Shown here piece by piece: positions 17,264 to 27,971 of a stretch of 64,000 bases of DNA. Source of the DNA: Mesotoga sp. BH458_6_3_2_1 (lineage in GTDB: Bacteria > Thermotogota > Thermotogae > Petrotogales > Kosmotogaceae); contig NZ_JFHL01000002.1 in the NCBI RefSeq assembly GCF_003664995.1, forward strand, positions 496,001-560,000, given 5' to 3'. Each line of letters starts with the position of its first letter. Positions within the stretch are counted from its first letter, which is position 1. A program made the translations under genes and the position numbers. The notes under the pieces were generated by a model. That model saw only the letters and a list, made by a program, of their open reading frames with translations. It was not told the origin of the DNA and did not search any database.

Positions 17264-19093
17264 ATTAAGAAGCTTGCGAGCAGAGTTACACTGTTGTATG
17301 TACTCTTGATACTTTGTGTAGGGGTCTTCGCTGTGAGAGCGGGATATATTTCGCTATTCACTGAGCCCGATATTCCAGTGATTTTGGGTGTAAATAAAAT
17401 CCCGGCACTGAGAGGATCTATATATGATTCAAAGGGCAGACTTCTAGCCAGCGATTCAATAATCTACGAGGCATGGCTTGATCTCGGGTATCTAAGATTG
17501 GCAACTTCTTCTGATCAAATAGAGAGAGTTCTGAGAAATATTGAACTTTCCTATGGAATACCCTATGAAATACTCCACGAGAATCTTCAAAGTACAAAAA
17601 ACTTCCTTCTTCTTGGAACGACACCGACTAACGACGAAATGCAACGTAAAATCACACCTATTACGAAGCGATATATTTCCCTAGAGATGCAAAGAGAGAG
17701 ATTAAGCTTCAGTGAATACGGGCTTGATCGAATATTAGGAAAACTCGATAAAGGCGGAGTTCCCCTGAATGGGATTGAACTGAGCTACACTGAGGAATTA
17801 TCTGGAAAAGAGGATGGTCTTATAAGAAGAACCCTCACGAGTACCGTGAGGGAAGAGCCGACAAATGGAAGTGACGTATATCTTTCAATTGACATAGATA
17901 TACAGAAGATGGTCTATGAAGAACTACTTTCAACCGTTGAGAAGAACATGGCAGATGGTGGTGTTGCACTTCTCGTGGAAAGTAAAACGGGGAAGGTCCT
18001 TGCATATGCTGGAACCTATAATTGGGATGTAGGTCTTATGGGTATCTTTGAGCCAGGATCTACGATTAAACCTCTGATCTACTCTTTGGCCCTGCAGAGT
18101 GGATCAATCACTGAAACAATGACTTTCAATTGTGATGGGAGAATTCAGCCCGTACCAGGCCTTGATATAATTATTCGTGATACCGAAGGCGAGCGTCATG
18201 GGATTCAGACGTTTAGAGAGGCTATCATTAATTCATGCAACGTAGCTACTGTTCAGGTTGGAGGTAAAATACTCAACACACTTGGCAAAGAAGAAATGTA
18301 CAGACAACTCAACAATATCGGTTTTGGAAGGTTATCCGGTGTTGATCTTCCCGGAGAGACTCCCGGTATTATGCCAGAGGCCAAAGATTGGTCTCTGATT
18401 TCTCCTTACCAGTTCCCAATCGGTCAGGGGCTCGGAGTGAACATTTTCCAAATGGTTAAGGCTTTAAATGTATTTCCAGCAGGAGGACAGTTCTTGATCC
18501 CTACATTTGCCAGAGCTATACGGAGTAATGATGGTCTTTTGAATATCCCAAAGAAGGTCGATGGAACACTTTTCTCGTCACAGCTTGTCTCCACAATGCT
18601 CCCGATTATGGAAAGTGTTGTTATTGAAGGAACAGGCACAATGGCTAAAGTCGACGGAGTAAGAATCGCTGGAAAAACTGGTACGGCGCAAAAAGCTGGA
18701 CCTGGAGGATATAATGAAGAGACTTACTTTTCTCTGTTCTTTGGTTTCTTCCCTGTGGAGAATCCAACATATACACTGTATATTATGATAGACACTCCCA
18801 AAGCTGGAGCCTACTATGGAGGGTTTGTGGCAGCGCCGATGTTCGCTTCGGTAGTCAGAAATCTCTATGGTATTGGAGTTGAGAAGGAAGTTTATGAGGG
18901 AGTCTACAGCTGGAAAATGCCTGATTTGGGCGGATACTCGTTGCTTGATGTGAAGGAAGTTGCAGAAATCTATGGAATAGACAAAATCGTTGTTCATGGG
19001 TCAGGCGAAGTCATCAATCAGTATCCAGATGCAGGCCAACCTCTGCTGGACAGGATGGAGATCTGGTTAGGAGCGCTTAGCAATGATTTATGA
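17264..19093 (+). CDS. penicillin-binding transpeptidase (FtsI/PBP2 type), probable ATT start
   Basis: 609 residues if translation starts at ATT 17264. That codon has GAGGTG at 17250-17255 with an eight-base gap, and gives a basic start (KKLASR) before the membrane span; the first standard codon, TTG at 17294, cuts into the span and has no good site. The enzyme cross-links septal or sidewall peptidoglycan in the periplasm. The active-site serine is in PGSTIKPL (SxxK), the SxN motif is INSCNVATVQ and the KTG motif AGKTGTAQKA. A single PASTA-like domain occupies about the last 60 residues. The 3' end overlaps holA. Confidence 0.9.
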   Translation: MKKLASRVTLLYVLLILCVGVFAVRAGYISLFTEPDIPVILGVNKIPALRGSIYDSKGRLLASDSIIYEAWLDLGYLRLATSSDQIERVLRNIELSYGIPYEILHENLQSTKNFLLLGTTPTNDEMQRKITPITKRYISLEMQRERLSFSEYGLDRILGKLDKGGVPLNGIELSYTEELSGKEDGLIRRTLTSTVREEPTNGSDVYLSIDIDIQKMVYEELLSTVEKNMADGGVALLVESKTGKVLAYAGTYNWDVGLMGIFEPGSTIKPLIYSLALQSGSITETMTFNCDGRIQPVPGLDIIIRDTEGERHGIQTFREAIINSCNVATVQVGGKILNTLGKEEMYRQLNNIGFGRLSGVDLPGETPGIMPEAKDWSLISPYQFPIGQGLGVNIFQMVKALNVFPAGGQFLIPTFARAIRSNDGLLNIPKKVDGTLFSSQLVSTMLPIMESVVIEGTGTMAKVDGVRIAGKTGTAQKAGPGGYNEETYFSLFFGFFPVENPTYTLYIMIDTPKAGAYYGGFVAAPMFASVVRNLYGIGVEKEVYEGVYSWKMPDLGGYSLLDVKEVAEIYGIDKIVVHGSGEVINQYPDAGQPLLDRMEIWLGALSNDL

Positions 19094-20024
19094 GATAACG
19101 GGAGATAGTGATGTACTCAAGGATTTCTTCATACGTGAGAGAACGAGCGGATATCTCTGCTTAACTGAAGATATGCCAGAAAAAGAAGCAAGGCTCAGAA
19201 TGGCGTTATCAACTGCAGGAATGTTCGGAACAAAACCTATTAGGCTTTCTGGATTCGATAAATGGAAGAGAGAAGAGCGATCGTCAGTCGAGACATTGAT
19301 TCCTGCGATAGACGAGAATATCGATTTGTATATTGAAGGAAAACTGAGTACAAAAACCCAGGTTAAGAGAGTCAGCTTCAATCTTCCCAGGCCCTGGGAA
19401 GAGGAAAAGTGGCGCTCTCACGTTATCAAGATTGCAGGATTGGCGAAGATCAAGATTTCAAAGGAGGCTGTCGCGGCGCTAATTGAAAGAATCGGAAGAA
19501 AGGAATACAGGATTCTCAGAGAACTGGAAAAGCTTTCAATTCTTTCCAGAGACATAGACGCTAAGACCGTTGAAGAGTTCGTTGACATCGACACAGATAT
19601 CGAAGTTGAATCGTTAGCGTATAGCTTTTTGGACAATGATAAGGGTTTTCTGAATTCGGCAAAAAGATCGATGATTCCATTCACCTATTTTTCGTCGGTT
19701 CTTCTCAAGATTATTTTGGATTTGGGGACAATAATCGAAGTTAGGAGAGGTTCCGCCGGGGTTTCGTGGTCGGAGATAAAAGAGATCTCCGCTTACGCCG
19801 GTATTAGCAGTGCAAGGGTTGCCAGGCTTGTTGGGTACAGTTTTTCAAACACGAGAGAGGATCGGGAAGACTTGAGTCAAAAATTTACATCTGAGGAACT
19901 CAGAATACTTGTTGTCATCCTTCAAGAACTTGACGATTCAATCAAGAAAGGGCAGACGACGCAAGAACTTGCCTTCTTCAATTTGGTTGGAGACTCTTTG
20001 AAACGAAAGGTAACTCTTATGTAA
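19083..20024 (+). CDS. holA: DNA polymerase III delta subunit-like protein
   Basis: 313 residues, starting inside the last codons of the transpeptidase gene. HolA is the clamp-loader subunit that opens the beta clamp (dnaN is at 44.0 kb). The N-terminal MIYEITGDSDVLKDFFIRE, the central IKISKEAVAALIERIGRKEYRILRELEKLS (written here in two parts of the same helical region) and the C-terminal collar pattern LRILVVILQELDDSIKKGQ fit the family's layout of a Walker-less AAA+ module plus a helical collar. The family is divergent, so confidence is moderate. Its stop is 109 bases before rpsL. Confidence 0.65.
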   Translation: MIYEITGDSDVLKDFFIRERTSGYLCLTEDMPEKEARLRMALSTAGMFGTKPIRLSGFDKWKREERSSVETLIPAIDENIDLYIEGKLSTKTQVKRVSFNLPRPWEEEKWRSHVIKIAGLAKIKISKEAVAALIERIGRKEYRILRELEKLSILSRDIDAKTVEEFVDIDTDIEVESLAYSFLDNDKGFLNSAKRSMIPFTYFSSVLLKIILDLGTIIEVRRGSAGVSWSEIKEISAYAGISSARVARLVGYSFSNTREDREDLSQKFTSEELRILVVILQELDDSIKKGQTTQELAFFNLVGDSLKRKVTLM

Positions 20025-20062
20025 CGATTACCATCTGAAACATCCCGTTCAGCAGGCTTCAA

Positions 20063-20091
20063 TTGACAGTACCACCGCCGCATTGTACAAT
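20063..20091 (+). promoter_or_regulatory. promoter of the ribosomal supercluster
   Basis: TTGACA at 20063-20068 and TACAAT at 20086-20091 with a 17-base spacer is a near-perfect sigma-70 promoter, 42 bases before the rpsL start. It is the only strong promoter I see before the 19-kb run rpsL to rplQ. The rest of the 109-base gap 20025-20133 holds the rpsL ribosome site AGAAGGAGG. Confidence 0.75.
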
Positions 20092-20133
20092 TGCTTTCGG
20101 CAAAACGCTTAGAAGGAGGCGAATCGCAACCAG

Positions 20134-20508
20134 ATGCCCACTATAAATCAATTGATAAGACACGGAAGAAAACAGTCGAAACAGAAATCTGCTTCTCCGG
20201 CGCTTGAAAATAATCCACAGAAGCGCGGTGTTTGCGTAAGGGTTTCTACAATGACACCCAAGAAACCCAACTCAGCATTGAGAAAGATTGCAAGGGTGCG
20301 TCTCTCAAATGGGACAGAAGTCACGGCCTACATTCCTGGTGAAGGACACAATCTTCAGGAACATTCCGTTGTTCTAGTAAGAGGTGGAAGAGTTAAAGAC
20401 CTTCCTGGTGTAAGATACAAGATTGTAAGAGGCACTTTAGATGCCGAGGGAGTAGCAAACAGGAAGCAGTCGAGAAGTCGTTATGGCGCCAAGAGGCCGA
20501 AGAAATAA
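20134..20508 (+). CDS. rpsL: 30S ribosomal protein S12
   Basis: 124 residues, normal length. S12 lies at the decoding centre and controls accuracy. [17 protein letters not shown] and [20 protein letters not shown] are conserved; the lysines whose mutation gives streptomycin resistance (in KKPNSALRK and GGRVKDLPG) have the sensitive form. First gene of the ribosomal supercluster, 42 bases behind a consensus promoter, with AGAAGGAGG just upstream. Confidence 0.98.
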   Translation: MPTINQLIRHGRKQSKQKSASPALENNPQKRGVCVRVSTMTPKKPNSALRKIARVRLSNGTEVTAYIPGEGHNLQEHSVVLVRGGRVKDLPGVRYKIVRGTLDAEGVANRKQSRSRYGAKRPKK

Positions 20509-20522
20509 GGAGGCAGTCCTAG

Positions 20523-20990
20523 ATGAGAAGACGTCAGTCTGAGAAAAGAGAAGTGGTACTTGATCCAATTTACAATGACACAGTAGTCACCAGACTAATA
20601 AACAAGATCATGATAGGTGGAAAGAAGAGCAAGGCAGAAGCTACCGTTTATGGAGCACTTGAAGTTCTTTCTGAAAGAACTAAGCAGCCTCCCATGGAAG
20701 CTTTTAAGAAAGCTTTGAGTAATATTAAGCCTCTTCTGGAAGTGAGACCAAGAAGAGTTGGAGGGGCCACTTATCAGATACCTTTTGAGGTTCCTGAAAG
20801 AAGAGCCGTAGCTCTCGCTATAAGATGGATCGTCACATCTGCCAGAGCAAAGTCTGGAAAACCTCTTAGGGAAAAGCTTGCGCTTGAACTAATAGATGCT
20901 TATAATGGTCAGGGCAACGCAGTAAAGAAGAGAGAAGACGTACACAGAATGGCGGAGGCTGGAAAGGCATACGCTCACTTCAGATGGTAA
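20523..20990 (+). CDS. rpsG: 30S ribosomal protein S7
   Basis: 155 residues, usual length. S7 nucleates folding of the 16S 3' domain and contacts E-site t[23 protein letters not shown] at the start, the [17 protein letters not shown] loop and the C-terminal [20 protein letters not shown] are family hallmarks. The str-operon order rpsL-rpsG-fusA-tuf is kept; it starts 14 bases after rpsL. Confidence 0.98.
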   Translation: MRRRQSEKREVVLDPIYNDTVVTRLINKIMIGGKKSKAEATVYGALEVLSERTKQPPMEAFKKALSNIKPLLEVRPRRVGGATYQIPFEVPERRAVALAIRWIVTSARAKSGKPLREKLALELIDAYNGQGNAVKKREDVHRMAEAGKAYAHFRW

Positions 20991-21015
20991 AGATGTTTCA
21001 GCGGGAGGAAAGATA

Positions 21016-23088
21016 GTGAAAGAAAGAGCCACAACTTTAGACAAGACTCGGAACATAGGAATAATGGCCCACATAGATGCCGGTAAGACTACCACTACCG
21101 AGCGGATTCTTTTCTATACAGGTAAGAATTACAAGCTCGGAAGCGTTGACGAAGGAACGGCAACAATGGATTGGATGGACCAGGAAAAGGAACGAGGTAT
21201 CACTATCACTTCTGCTGCAACAACGGCATTCTGGAAGGATCATCGTATCAATATTATTGATACACCCGGGCACGTTGACTTCACAGTTGAAGTTGAAAGA
21301 TCTTTAAGGGTTCTCGACGGCGCCGTTGCGGTATTCGATGCCCAGGCCGGTGTTGAGCCTCAATCGGAGACAGTTTGGAGACAGGCAGACAAATATCATG
21401 TTCCAAGGATTGCCTTTATGAACAAAATGGACAAGATCGGTGCGGACTTTGAGAGCGCCATAGGCACCATGGTTAGCAAACTGAAAGCAAACCCTGTTGC
21501 AATTCAGCTTCCAATCGGATCCGAGTCGAGCTTTGAAGGTGTTATTGATCTTGTTGAAATGAAGGCCTTCAGATGGACGAATCAGGAGGGGACAGAGTTC
21601 AGTACCTCTCCAATACCTGAAAATATGCTCAGTCAGGTGGATGAAGCTCGTGAAGACCTAGTTACACATGTAGCCGAGTTCGATGAAGAGCTTATGGAAC
21701 TGTATATAGAGGGGGAAGAACTTCCAATTGAAAGGATGAAAGCGGCCATAAGAAAGGCTACCCTTTCAGGGCAGGTTACTCCTGTTCTCTGTGGTTCGGC
21801 TTTTAAGAACAAGGGAATCCAACCTCTTCTTAACGCGATTATTGATTATCTGCCGTCCCCAAAAGATTTGCCACCTGTTCTTGGCGAGGTTTTGGATAGC
21901 GGAAAAGATGTAGAGGTTCATCCAGATGAAAACGGTCCTTTTGTTGCGATGGCTTTCAAAATTATGGTCGATCCTTTTGTTGGAAAGCTGACCTTTTTAA
22001 GAGTCTATTCAGGTTCCCTAGAAAAGGGGTCGTATGTTTTCAACACAAATAAAAATGTTAAAGAGAGAATTTCTAGATTGCTCTTCATGCATGCCGACAA
22101 GAGAGAAGAAGTCGACTATATTCGTGCGGGAGATATAGTCGCGGTAGTTGGTCTGAAGAATTCAATGACGGGCGAGACAGTGGTTTCTGGCGATGATAAG
22201 ATAATCCTGGAAAAGATTGAATTTCCAGAGCCGGTTATCTCAATTGCCATAGAACCCCAAACAAAGGATGATGCTTCGAAACTGACAAAGGCTCTTGTCG
22301 CTCTCGTTGAGGAGGACCCTTCCCTAAAGAGTTACGTTGACAGTGAGACGGGAGAGACTATTTTGTCCGGTATGGGAGAGCTCCATCTAGAAGTCATCGT
22401 TGAGAGGATAAAAAGGGAGTTCAATGTTGGACTCAGAGTTGGAAATCCTCAGGTAGCATATCGAGAGACGATAAGATCCAAAGCTACTGGCGAAGCAAGG
22501 TATATTAGGCAAACAGGCGGGAAGGGACAGTACGGACATGTAGTTCTAAGCGTTGAGCCTATTATCGACATGAGCTCAAACTTTGTTTTCGAAGACAAGA
22601 CTGTCGGTGGAACGATTCCCAGGGAATTCATCAAACCTGTGGAACGTGGGGTGAGAGAGGCGATGGATTCCGGTTATCTTGCTGGTTACCCAATGGTCAA
22701 CGTGAGAGTCTCTTTGCTGGACGGTTCGTACCACGAAGTGGATTCTTCGGAGATCGCTTTCAGCATAGCTGGATCAATGGCCTTCAAAGAAGCTGTACGC
22801 AAAGCGAGTCCTTCTTTGCTTGAACCGATAATGGCAGTAGAGATTAACACGCCTGAAGAATATATGGGAGACTTGATTGCCGATCTGAATTCCAGACGAG
22901 CCAAGATTGAGGGCTTCGAAACCAGGGCTGGCCTTAAAATTATAAAGGCTCACGTTCCTCTTTCCGAGCTTTTCGGTTATGCTACAGTTTGCAGATCTCT
23001 CTCACAGGGAAGAGCAATCCACATTATTCAGTTCTCCCACTATTCGGAAGTTCCAGTGAAAATTGCAGATAAGATTCTTGGAAGATAG
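21016..23088 (+). CDS. fusA: elongation factor G
   Basis: 690 residues from GTG at 21016 after GGGAGGAAAGATA. EF-G is the GTPase that drives translocation on the ribosome. The P-loop [20 protein letters not shown], the switch [22 protein letters not shown] and [10 protein letters not shown] are intact, and domains II-V follow, with [10 protein letters not shown] in domain IV. No sign of the paralogous EF-G2 form. It lies between rpsG and tuf, so factor and ribosome synthesis are linked. Confidence 0.98.
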   Translation: MKERATTLDKTRNIGIMAHIDAGKTTTTERILFYTGKNYKLGSVDEGTATMDWMDQEKERGITITSAATTAFWKDHRINIIDTPGHVDFTVEVERSLRVLDGAVAVFDAQAGVEPQSETVWRQADKYHVPRIAFMNKMDKIGADFESAIGTMVSKLKANPVAIQLPIGSESSFEGVIDLVEMKAFRWTNQEGTEFSTSPIPENMLSQVDEAREDLVTHVAEFDEELMELYIEGEELPIERMKAAIRKATLSGQVTPVLCGSAFKNKGIQPLLNAIIDYLPSPKDLPPVLGEVLDSGKDVEVHPDENGPFVAMAFKIMVDPFVGKLTFLRVYSGSLEKGSYVFNTNKNVKERISRLLFMHADKREEVDYIRAGDIVAVVGLKNSMTGETVVSGDDKIILEKIEFPEPVISIAIEPQTKDDASKLTKALVALVEEDPSLKSYVDSETGETILSGMGELHLEVIVERIKREFNVGLRVGNPQVAYRETIRSKATGEARYIRQTGGKGQYGHVVLSVEPIIDMSSNFVFEDKTVGGTIPREFIKPVERGVREAMDSGYLAGYPMVNVRVSLLDGSYHEVDSSEIAFSIAGSMAFKEAVRKASPSLLEPIMAVEINTPEEYMGDLIADLNSRRAKIEGFETRAGLKIIKAHVPLSELFGYATVCRSLSQGRAIHIIQFSHYSEVPVKIADKILGR

Positions 23089-23121
23089 AGATCCCAAAAA
23101 AGTATTTGGAGGAGGGAAACC

Positions 23122-24318
23122 ATGGCTAAGGAAAAATTTGAACGTTCAAAACCACATCTTAACATCGGTACGATTGGACACATTGACCACGGTAAGACTA
23201 CTCTTACCGCGGCAATTACAAAGAGTCTGGGATTCAAGGGTCTTGCTGACTTCTCCCCGTTTGACTCAATTGACAAGGCACCGGAGGAAAAAGCAAGAGG
23301 AATCACAATCAACGTTTCTCATATCGAGTACCAGACTGAAAAAAGACATTACGCCCACATCGACTGTCCAGGTCACGCTGACTATATCAAGAATATGATC
23401 ACCGGAGCCGCTCAGATGGATGGAGCTATTCTTGTTGTCGCTGCTACTGACGGTGTTATGCCTCAGACGAGGGAGCACGTTCTTCTTGCGAGACAGGTCA
23501 ACGTTCCCGCAATGGTTGTCTACATAAACAAAGTGGATGCAGTTGATGATGAAGAACTTGTCGAACTCGTAGAGGAAGAGGTAAGAGAACTACTTTCCGC
23601 TCAAGAATTCCCGGGCGACGAGCTCCCCGTGATCAAGGGCTCTGCACTGAAGGCACTGGAAGCTGACAGTCCAAATGAGTGGACAGAGAGCATATACGAA
23701 CTTATGAAGGCCTGCGACGATTACTTCCCGGACCCTGTCAGAGAAACTGATAAGCCTTTCCTTATGCCGGTGGAGGATATCTTCACAATTACAGGAAGAG
23801 GAACGGTAGTTACTGGAAGAATTGAGCGTGGAGCTGTTCATGTCGGCGATGAAGTTGAGATAATTGGTCTTTCTTATGAGACAAAGAAGACAGTATGTAC
23901 CGGTGTGGAAATGTTCAGAAAACTCCTTGACGAAGGGCAGGCCGGTGACAATATCGGAGCACTTCTGAGAGGCGTAGCAAAGGAAGAAGTCAAGAGAGGT
24001 CAGGTGCTTGCAAAACCAGGATCAATAACACCTCACAGGAAATTCACGGCAAACGTCTATGTTTTGAAGAAGGAAGAGGGAGGCCGCCACTCTCCGTTCA
24101 CAAAGGGATACAGGCCGCAGTTCTTCATTAAGACTGCAGATGTTACCGGGGAAATCGCAGATCTTCCCGAGGGTGTTGAAATGGTTATTCCTGGCGATAA
24201 CGTTGATATGACTATCCAGCTTATCTACCCCGTTGCGATTGAGAAGGGTTTGAGATTTGCAATTCGTGAGGGTGGCAGGACAGTTGGCGCCGGAGTTGTC
24301 AGCTCAATAGTTGAGTGA
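23122..24318 (+). CDS. tuf: elongation factor Tu
   Basis: 398 residues. EF-Tu carries aminoacyl-tRNA to the ribosomal A site. The P-loop [20 protein letters not shown], switch [22 protein letters not shown] and [11 protein letters not shown] are intact, and domains II and III are complete, ending [19 protein letters not shown]. The start is behind TTGGAGGAGGGAAACC. It is the last gene of the str part, followed by a 70-base gap with a hairpin before rpsJ. Confidence 0.98.
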   Translation: MAKEKFERSKPHLNIGTIGHIDHGKTTLTAAITKSLGFKGLADFSPFDSIDKAPEEKARGITINVSHIEYQTEKRHYAHIDCPGHADYIKNMITGAAQMDGAILVVAATDGVMPQTREHVLLARQVNVPAMVVYINKVDAVDDEELVELVEEEVRELLSAQEFPGDELPVIKGSALKALEADSPNEWTESIYELMKACDDYFPDPVRETDKPFLMPVEDIFTITGRGTVVTGRIERGAVHVGDEVEIIGLSYETKKTVCTGVEMFRKLLDEGQAGDNIGALLRGVAKEEVKRGQVLAKPGSITPHRKFTANVYVLKKEEGGRHSPFTKGYRPQFFIKTADVTGEIADLPEGVEMVIPGDNVDMTIQLIYPVAIEKGLRFAIREGGRTVGAGVVSSIVE

Positions 24319-24339
24319 TTAAGGGTCTTTCCAGGAGAA

Positions 24340-24357
24340 GGGGGAGTAATCTCCCTT
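24340..24357 (+). other. hairpin between tuf and rpsJ
   Basis: GGGGGAG at 24340-24346 can pair with CTCCCTT at 24351-24357 around a TAAT loop (five Watson-Crick pairs plus two G-T pairs). It is followed by CCCTGTTAAC rather than a T-run, so it is not a standard terminator; RNA processing, partial attenuation or mRNA protection between the str and S10 parts is possible. It sits in the largest gap (70 bases) inside the supercluster. Confidence 0.4.
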
Positions 24358-24388
24358 CCCTGTTAACAGAAGGAGGGAACATTTAGGC

Positions 24389-24697
24389 ATGGCCAAGCAA
24401 AAAATCAGGATTCGCTTGAAGGCTTACGATCATAAACTGCTTGACTTGTCGGCCAAGAAGATTGTCGAAGCTGTAAAGCTCACCAATGCCAAGGTATCGG
24501 GTCCGGTGCCATTGCCAACGGAGAGGACGCTCTACACTGTTCTAACTTCGCCACACAAGTTTAAGGATGCAAGAGAGCAGTTTGAGAAGCTTGTTCATAA
24601 GAGGTTGATTGAGATACTAGATCCTACGCCAAAGACTATAGATTCTCTTATGAAAGTCGACCTCCCCGCAGGTGTAGACGTGGAGATTAAACTGTAA
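24389..24697 (+). CDS. rpsJ: 30S ribosomal protein S10 (NusE)
   Basis: 102 residues. S10 is a 30S head protein and, as NusE, a partner of NusB in antitermination. [20 protein letters not shown] and [20 protein letters not shown] are the conserved RNA-binding and loop regions. First gene of the S10 part; the ribosome site AAGGAGGG lies 12 bases before the ATG. Next gene rplC begins 22 bases on. Confidence 0.98.
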   Translation: MAKQKIRIRLKAYDHKLLDLSAKKIVEAVKLTNAKVSGPVPLPTERTLYTVLTSPHKFKDAREQFEKLVHKRLIEILDPTPKTIDSLMKVDLPAGVDVEIKL

Positions 24698-24719
24698 AGA
24701 GACTTCGGAGGTGTGATAG

Positions 24720-25352
24720 ATGAAAGGTATATTGGGTAGAAAACTCGGTATGACAACTATATACAAAGATGGAAAAGCCTTCGGAGTTACCGTAGTGAAA
24801 GCCGGTCCGTGTACAGTAGTACAGAAAAAGACGAGTGAAGGCGGCGAATACGACGCCATTCAAGTTGGATTCGAAGAGCTTACACCGGAAAGAGCAAAAA
24901 AAATACTGACAAAGCCTCTGGTGAAGAAGTTTGAAGCGGTAAAGGTCAAACCACATAGAGTTCTCAAAGAGTTCAAGGTTGGTAACATCAATGACTTCAA
25001 TGTTGGTGATATCATAGAAGCTGGTGTCTTTTCTGAAGGCGAAAAGGTAGACGTAACTGGATTTTCTAAGGGTAGAGGTTTTTCCGGCGCGATGAAGAGA
25101 TGGAACTTCAGAGGTGGAGAAGCTTCTCATGGTTCGAAATTTCATAGAGAACTGGGTTCTGTGGGTAATCACACTGATCCTGCGAAGATCTGGAAGGGTA
25201 AGAAGATGCCCGGTCAGTACGGTAACGAAAAGAAGACTGTAAAGAATCTAACCATAGTAAAAGTCGATGCAGAGAATGGACTCTTAGCCATTTATGGTGC
25301 AGTTCCAGGAGCGAGGGGCGGCCTCTTAGTAATTAAGAGCGCAAACAGATAG
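24720..25352 (+). CDS. rplC: 50S ribosomal protein L3
   Basis: 210 residues. L3 binds 23S rRNA early and reaches towards the peptidyl-transferase centre. [20 protein letters not shown] at the start, [17 protein letters not shown] and the long loop [18 protein letters not shown] are characteristic. Ribosome site CGGAGGTG before the ATG. It continues the canonical S10 order rpsJ-rplC-rplD-rplW. Confidence 0.98.
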   Translation: MKGILGRKLGMTTIYKDGKAFGVTVVKAGPCTVVQKKTSEGGEYDAIQVGFEELTPERAKKILTKPLVKKFEAVKVKPHRVLKEFKVGNINDFNVGDIIEAGVFSEGEKVDVTGFSKGRGFSGAMKRWNFRGGEASHGSKFHRELGSVGNHTDPAKIWKGKKMPGQYGNEKKTVKNLTIVKVDAENGLLAIYGAVPGARGGLLVIKSANR

Positions 25353-25384
25353 CCCCGAAAATGTGTTGGAAGGAGGACGCAACA

Positions 25385-26065
25385 ATGGCTCAAGCCGACG
25401 TTGTGAATATGGCCGGCCAGAAAGTTGGCACAGTCGAATTGATAGAAAGCGTCTTTAACGTTGAACCGAACAAAGATCTGATGTTCAGATACGTTAATAT
25501 GCAACTTTCAGGGAGACGTGCCGGACTGGCTTCGGCCAAGACAAGATCAGAGGTTAGGGGCGGGGGAAGAAAACCCTGGGCCCAGAAACACACTGGAAGA
25601 GCAAGAGTAGGTTCAACGAGAAGTCCGCTTTGGAGACACGGTGGAGTAATTCATGGACCGAAGCCAAAAGACTGGTCGTTCAACATGACCAAGAAAATGA
25701 AGAAGGTTGCGCTACGATCTGCTCTAAGTCTCAGACTCAATGAAGGCAATCTAATAGTCTTGGATGATCTCAAGTTCGACAATCCAAAGACAAAGCAGCT
25801 CAGAGAGGTCTTGAGTAATCTTGGACTCGATAAGTCGCAGAAGACACTCTTCGTTCTGCCATGGCAGAAAGACGAGTATCAGAACGTTAGACTCTCCGGG
25901 AAAAACATTTATGGCGTGAAGGTAATAATAGCGGATAATCCTGGAAATACGGCCGTCACCAGCAAGACAAATATCGACGGACTTAACGTTTATGACATTA
26001 TAAATCACGAAAAGCTTGTGATCACGACTGATCTTGTTCGTAAGATCGAGGAGGTGCTCGGTTAA
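25385..26065 (+). CDS. rplD: 50S ribosomal protein L4
   Basis: 226 residues from ATG at 25385, directly behind GGAAGGAGGACGCAAC; an ATG at 25361 in the same frame would put that ribosome site inside the gene. L4 lines the nascent-peptide exit tunnel and represses the S10 operon in enterobacteria. The tunnel loop [20 protein letters not shown] is present in full. It overlaps rplW by one base (TAATG). Confidence 0.97.
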   Translation: MAQADVVNMAGQKVGTVELIESVFNVEPNKDLMFRYVNMQLSGRRAGLASAKTRSEVRGGGRKPWAQKHTGRARVGSTRSPLWRHGGVIHGPKPKDWSFNMTKKMKKVALRSALSLRLNEGNLIVLDDLKFDNPKTKQLREVLSNLGLDKSQKTLFVLPWQKDEYQNVRLSGKNIYGVKVIIADNPGNTAVTSKTNIDGLNVYDIINHEKLVITTDLVRKIEEVLG

Positions 26066-26364
26066 TGACTGAACAGAAGTATTACGGAGACGTTCTCCTC
26101 AGACCGCTGATCACTGAAAAGACAGTTGCTTCTGGTGAAATGAACAAGTACATTTTTGAGGTACATAGAGATGCCAATAAGTATACGGTCAAAGCCGCCG
26201 TGGAGAAGCTTTTCAATGTTAAGGTTGAACAGGTAAATATCATGAACATGAAGGGAAAACCAAAGAAACGTGGTGTCTTTATTGGCAAGTCGAGGTCCTG
26301 GAAGAAAGCAATCGTTACTCTTGTGACTGGATACAGGATTAAAGAACTCGAAGGCCAACACTAA
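26065..26364 (+). CDS. rplW: 50S ribosomal protein L23
   Basis: 99 residues. L23 sits at the tunnel exit and is the docking point for trigger factor and SRP. LRPLITEKTVASGEMNKYIF is the family start and NVKVEQVNIMNMKGKPKKRG the conserved loop. The start overlaps the rplD stop by one base, suggesting coupled translation. Confidence 0.96.
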   Translation: MTEQKYYGDVLLRPLITEKTVASGEMNKYIFEVHRDANKYTVKAAVEKLFNVKVEQVNIMNMKGKPKKRGVFIGKSRSWKKAIVTLVTGYRIKELEGQH

Positions 26365-26380
26365 GGTGAGGTGAGATGAC

Positions 26381-27208
26381 ATGGCATTGAGAAAGTTTAA
26401 TCCCGTCACCAAAAGCAGAAGGTCTATGCTTCTTCCGGACTTCAAGGAAGTTACGAAGACTGAACCGGAAAAGTCTCTTCTGGAGCCAATTAAAAATAAC
26501 GCCGGTAGAAACCATCATGGAAGAATAACAGTCAGGCATCAGGGTGGAGGGACAAAAAGGCGTTACAGAGTTATCGATTTCAAGAGAGACAAGATAGGTA
26601 TTCCTGCGAAAGTCATATCGATTGAGTATGACCCGAACAGAACGGCTAGGATTGCTCTTCTCCAGTACATCGATGGTGAGAAGAGATATATGCTGGCTCC
26701 GAAGGGTCTGAAGGTCGGAGATGGTATTCAGAACGGCGACCAGGCCGAAATATCTGTTGGCAACTCCATGCCACTAGAGAGAATTCCTGTGGGTACGATC
26801 GTCCACAACATTGAGTTCTTACCCGGTAAAGGCGGTCAGATTGCGAGAGCAGCGGGGACCTATGCCCAGCTGATGGCTAAAGAGGGAAGATATGCACTTC
26901 TTAGAATGCCTTCTGGCGAACTGAGAAGAGTTGTAGTGAAATGCATGGCAACGATCGGCATGGTTGGAAATGAGGAACATTCGAATGAGATACATGGAAA
27001 AGCAGGAAGAAAGAGATGGCTTGGAGTTCGCCCGTCGGTCAGGGGCATGACCATGAATCCAGTCGATCACCCGATGGGTGGTGGAGAAGGACGTTCTAAG
27101 GGTCACCTTCCTCAGAGTCCCTGGGGGCAGCCGGCCAGAGGTTACAAGACAAGGAAGAACAAGAAGCCATCAGATAACCTAATAGTCAAGCGCAGGAATC
27201 AGAATTGA
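26381..27208 (+). CDS. rplB: 50S ribosomal protein L2
   Basis: 275 residues, normal length. L2 is needed for subunit joining and peptidyl-transferase activity. [20 protein letters not shown] and the C-terminal [20 protein letters not shown], with the functionally important His in NPVDHP, are intact. Preceded by AAGGTGAGGTGAGATGAC; rpsS follows after a 19-base gap. Confidence 0.98.
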   Translation: MALRKFNPVTKSRRSMLLPDFKEVTKTEPEKSLLEPIKNNAGRNHHGRITVRHQGGGTKRRYRVIDFKRDKIGIPAKVISIEYDPNRTARIALLQYIDGEKRYMLAPKGLKVGDGIQNGDQAEISVGNSMPLERIPVGTIVHNIEFLPGKGGQIARAAGTYAQLMAKEGRYALLRMPSGELRRVVVKCMATIGMVGNEEHSNEIHGKAGRKRWLGVRPSVRGMTMNPVDHPMGGGEGRSKGHLPQSPWGQPARGYKTRKNKKPSDNLIVKRRNQN

Positions 27209-27227
27209 TCAGGGGGTGTAGTTGAAG

Positions 27228-27512
27228 ATGTCTAGATCTAAGAAGAAAGGCCCATACGTACACCCGAGTCTCTTGAAAAAGATTAGAGAGCTGAATGAAA
27301 AGGGAGAAAAGAAACCCATTAAGACTTGGAGCAGAGCATCCATGATTCTTCCTGAAATGATTGGACACACAATAGCTGTCTACAACGGAATGAAGCATAT
27401 ACCGGTTTACATTTCAGAGAATATGATTGGGCACAGACTGGGTGAGTTCTCTCCCACCAGGAGGTTCGGTGGGCATGCAGATAAGAAGAGCAAGAAAGGC
27501 GAAGTCAGATGA
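27228..27512 (+). CDS. rpsS: 30S ribosomal protein S19
   Basis: 94 residues from ATG at 27228; a TTG at 27222 would add two residues but lies only three bases from the GGGGGTG site. S19 is in the 30S head and pairs with S13. [18 protein letters not shown] and the C-terminal [20 protein letters not shown] are typical. Its stop overlaps a possible earlier ATG of rplV at 27509. Confidence 0.97.
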   Translation: MSRSKKKGPYVHPSLLKKIRELNEKGEKKPIKTWSRASMILPEMIGHTIAVYNGMKHIPVYISENMIGHRLGEFSPTRRFGGHADKKSKKGEVR

Positions 27513-27526
27513 AGGGGGATGCTGAG

Positions 27527-27961
27527 ATGGCGCAGACGTCACAGAGAGACAAGCGTTCAGTTCTCCATAAGAAGCGCAAAGAGGAAAAAGCAGCAACTCC
27601 TGTCACTCAGGCAAAGGCAGTTGCAAAGTTTGTAAGAATCTCCCCTAGAAAGGCGAGATCTGTTGTAAATGCAATAAGAAATAGGGAAGTTGGCGAGGCG
27701 TTTCAGATTCTTGAGTTCTCACCTAAGAAGGCCTCCCGTTTGGTTTACAAAGTGTTGCGCTCTGCAGTAGCAAATGCAGAGAATAATTTTGGCCTTAATA
27801 TCGATAGTCTTTATGTTGAAAAAGCTGTTGTCGATGATGGCCCCAGAATGAAGCGACTGTGGCCGCGAGGAAGAGGAAGAGCTGATATTCAGCAGAAACG
27901 ATTTAGCCACATAACCGTTGTTGTAGCAAACCGCGAAGAGATTAGCAATCCTCAGGAGTGA
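27527..27961 (+). CDS. rplV: 50S ribosomal protein L22, N-terminally extended
   Basis: 144 residues from ATG at 27527 behind AAGGGGGATGCTGAG; ATG 27509, overlapping the rpsS stop as ATGA, is the alternative. L22 contributes a beta-hairpin to the exit tunnel ([20 protein letters not shown]). The family core begins at [20 protein letters not shown], so there are about 35 extra Lys/Arg-rich residues ([17 protein letters not shown]) before it, compared with about 110 residues for the common form. The extension probably contacts rRNA. Confidence 0.95.
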   Translation: MAQTSQRDKRSVLHKKRKEEKAATPVTQAKAVAKFVRISPRKARSVVNAIRNREVGEAFQILEFSPKKASRLVYKVLRSAVANAENNFGLNIDSLYVEKAVVDDGPRMKRLWPRGRGRADIQQKRFSHITVVVANREEISNPQE

Positions 27962-27971
27962 GGTGACATAA

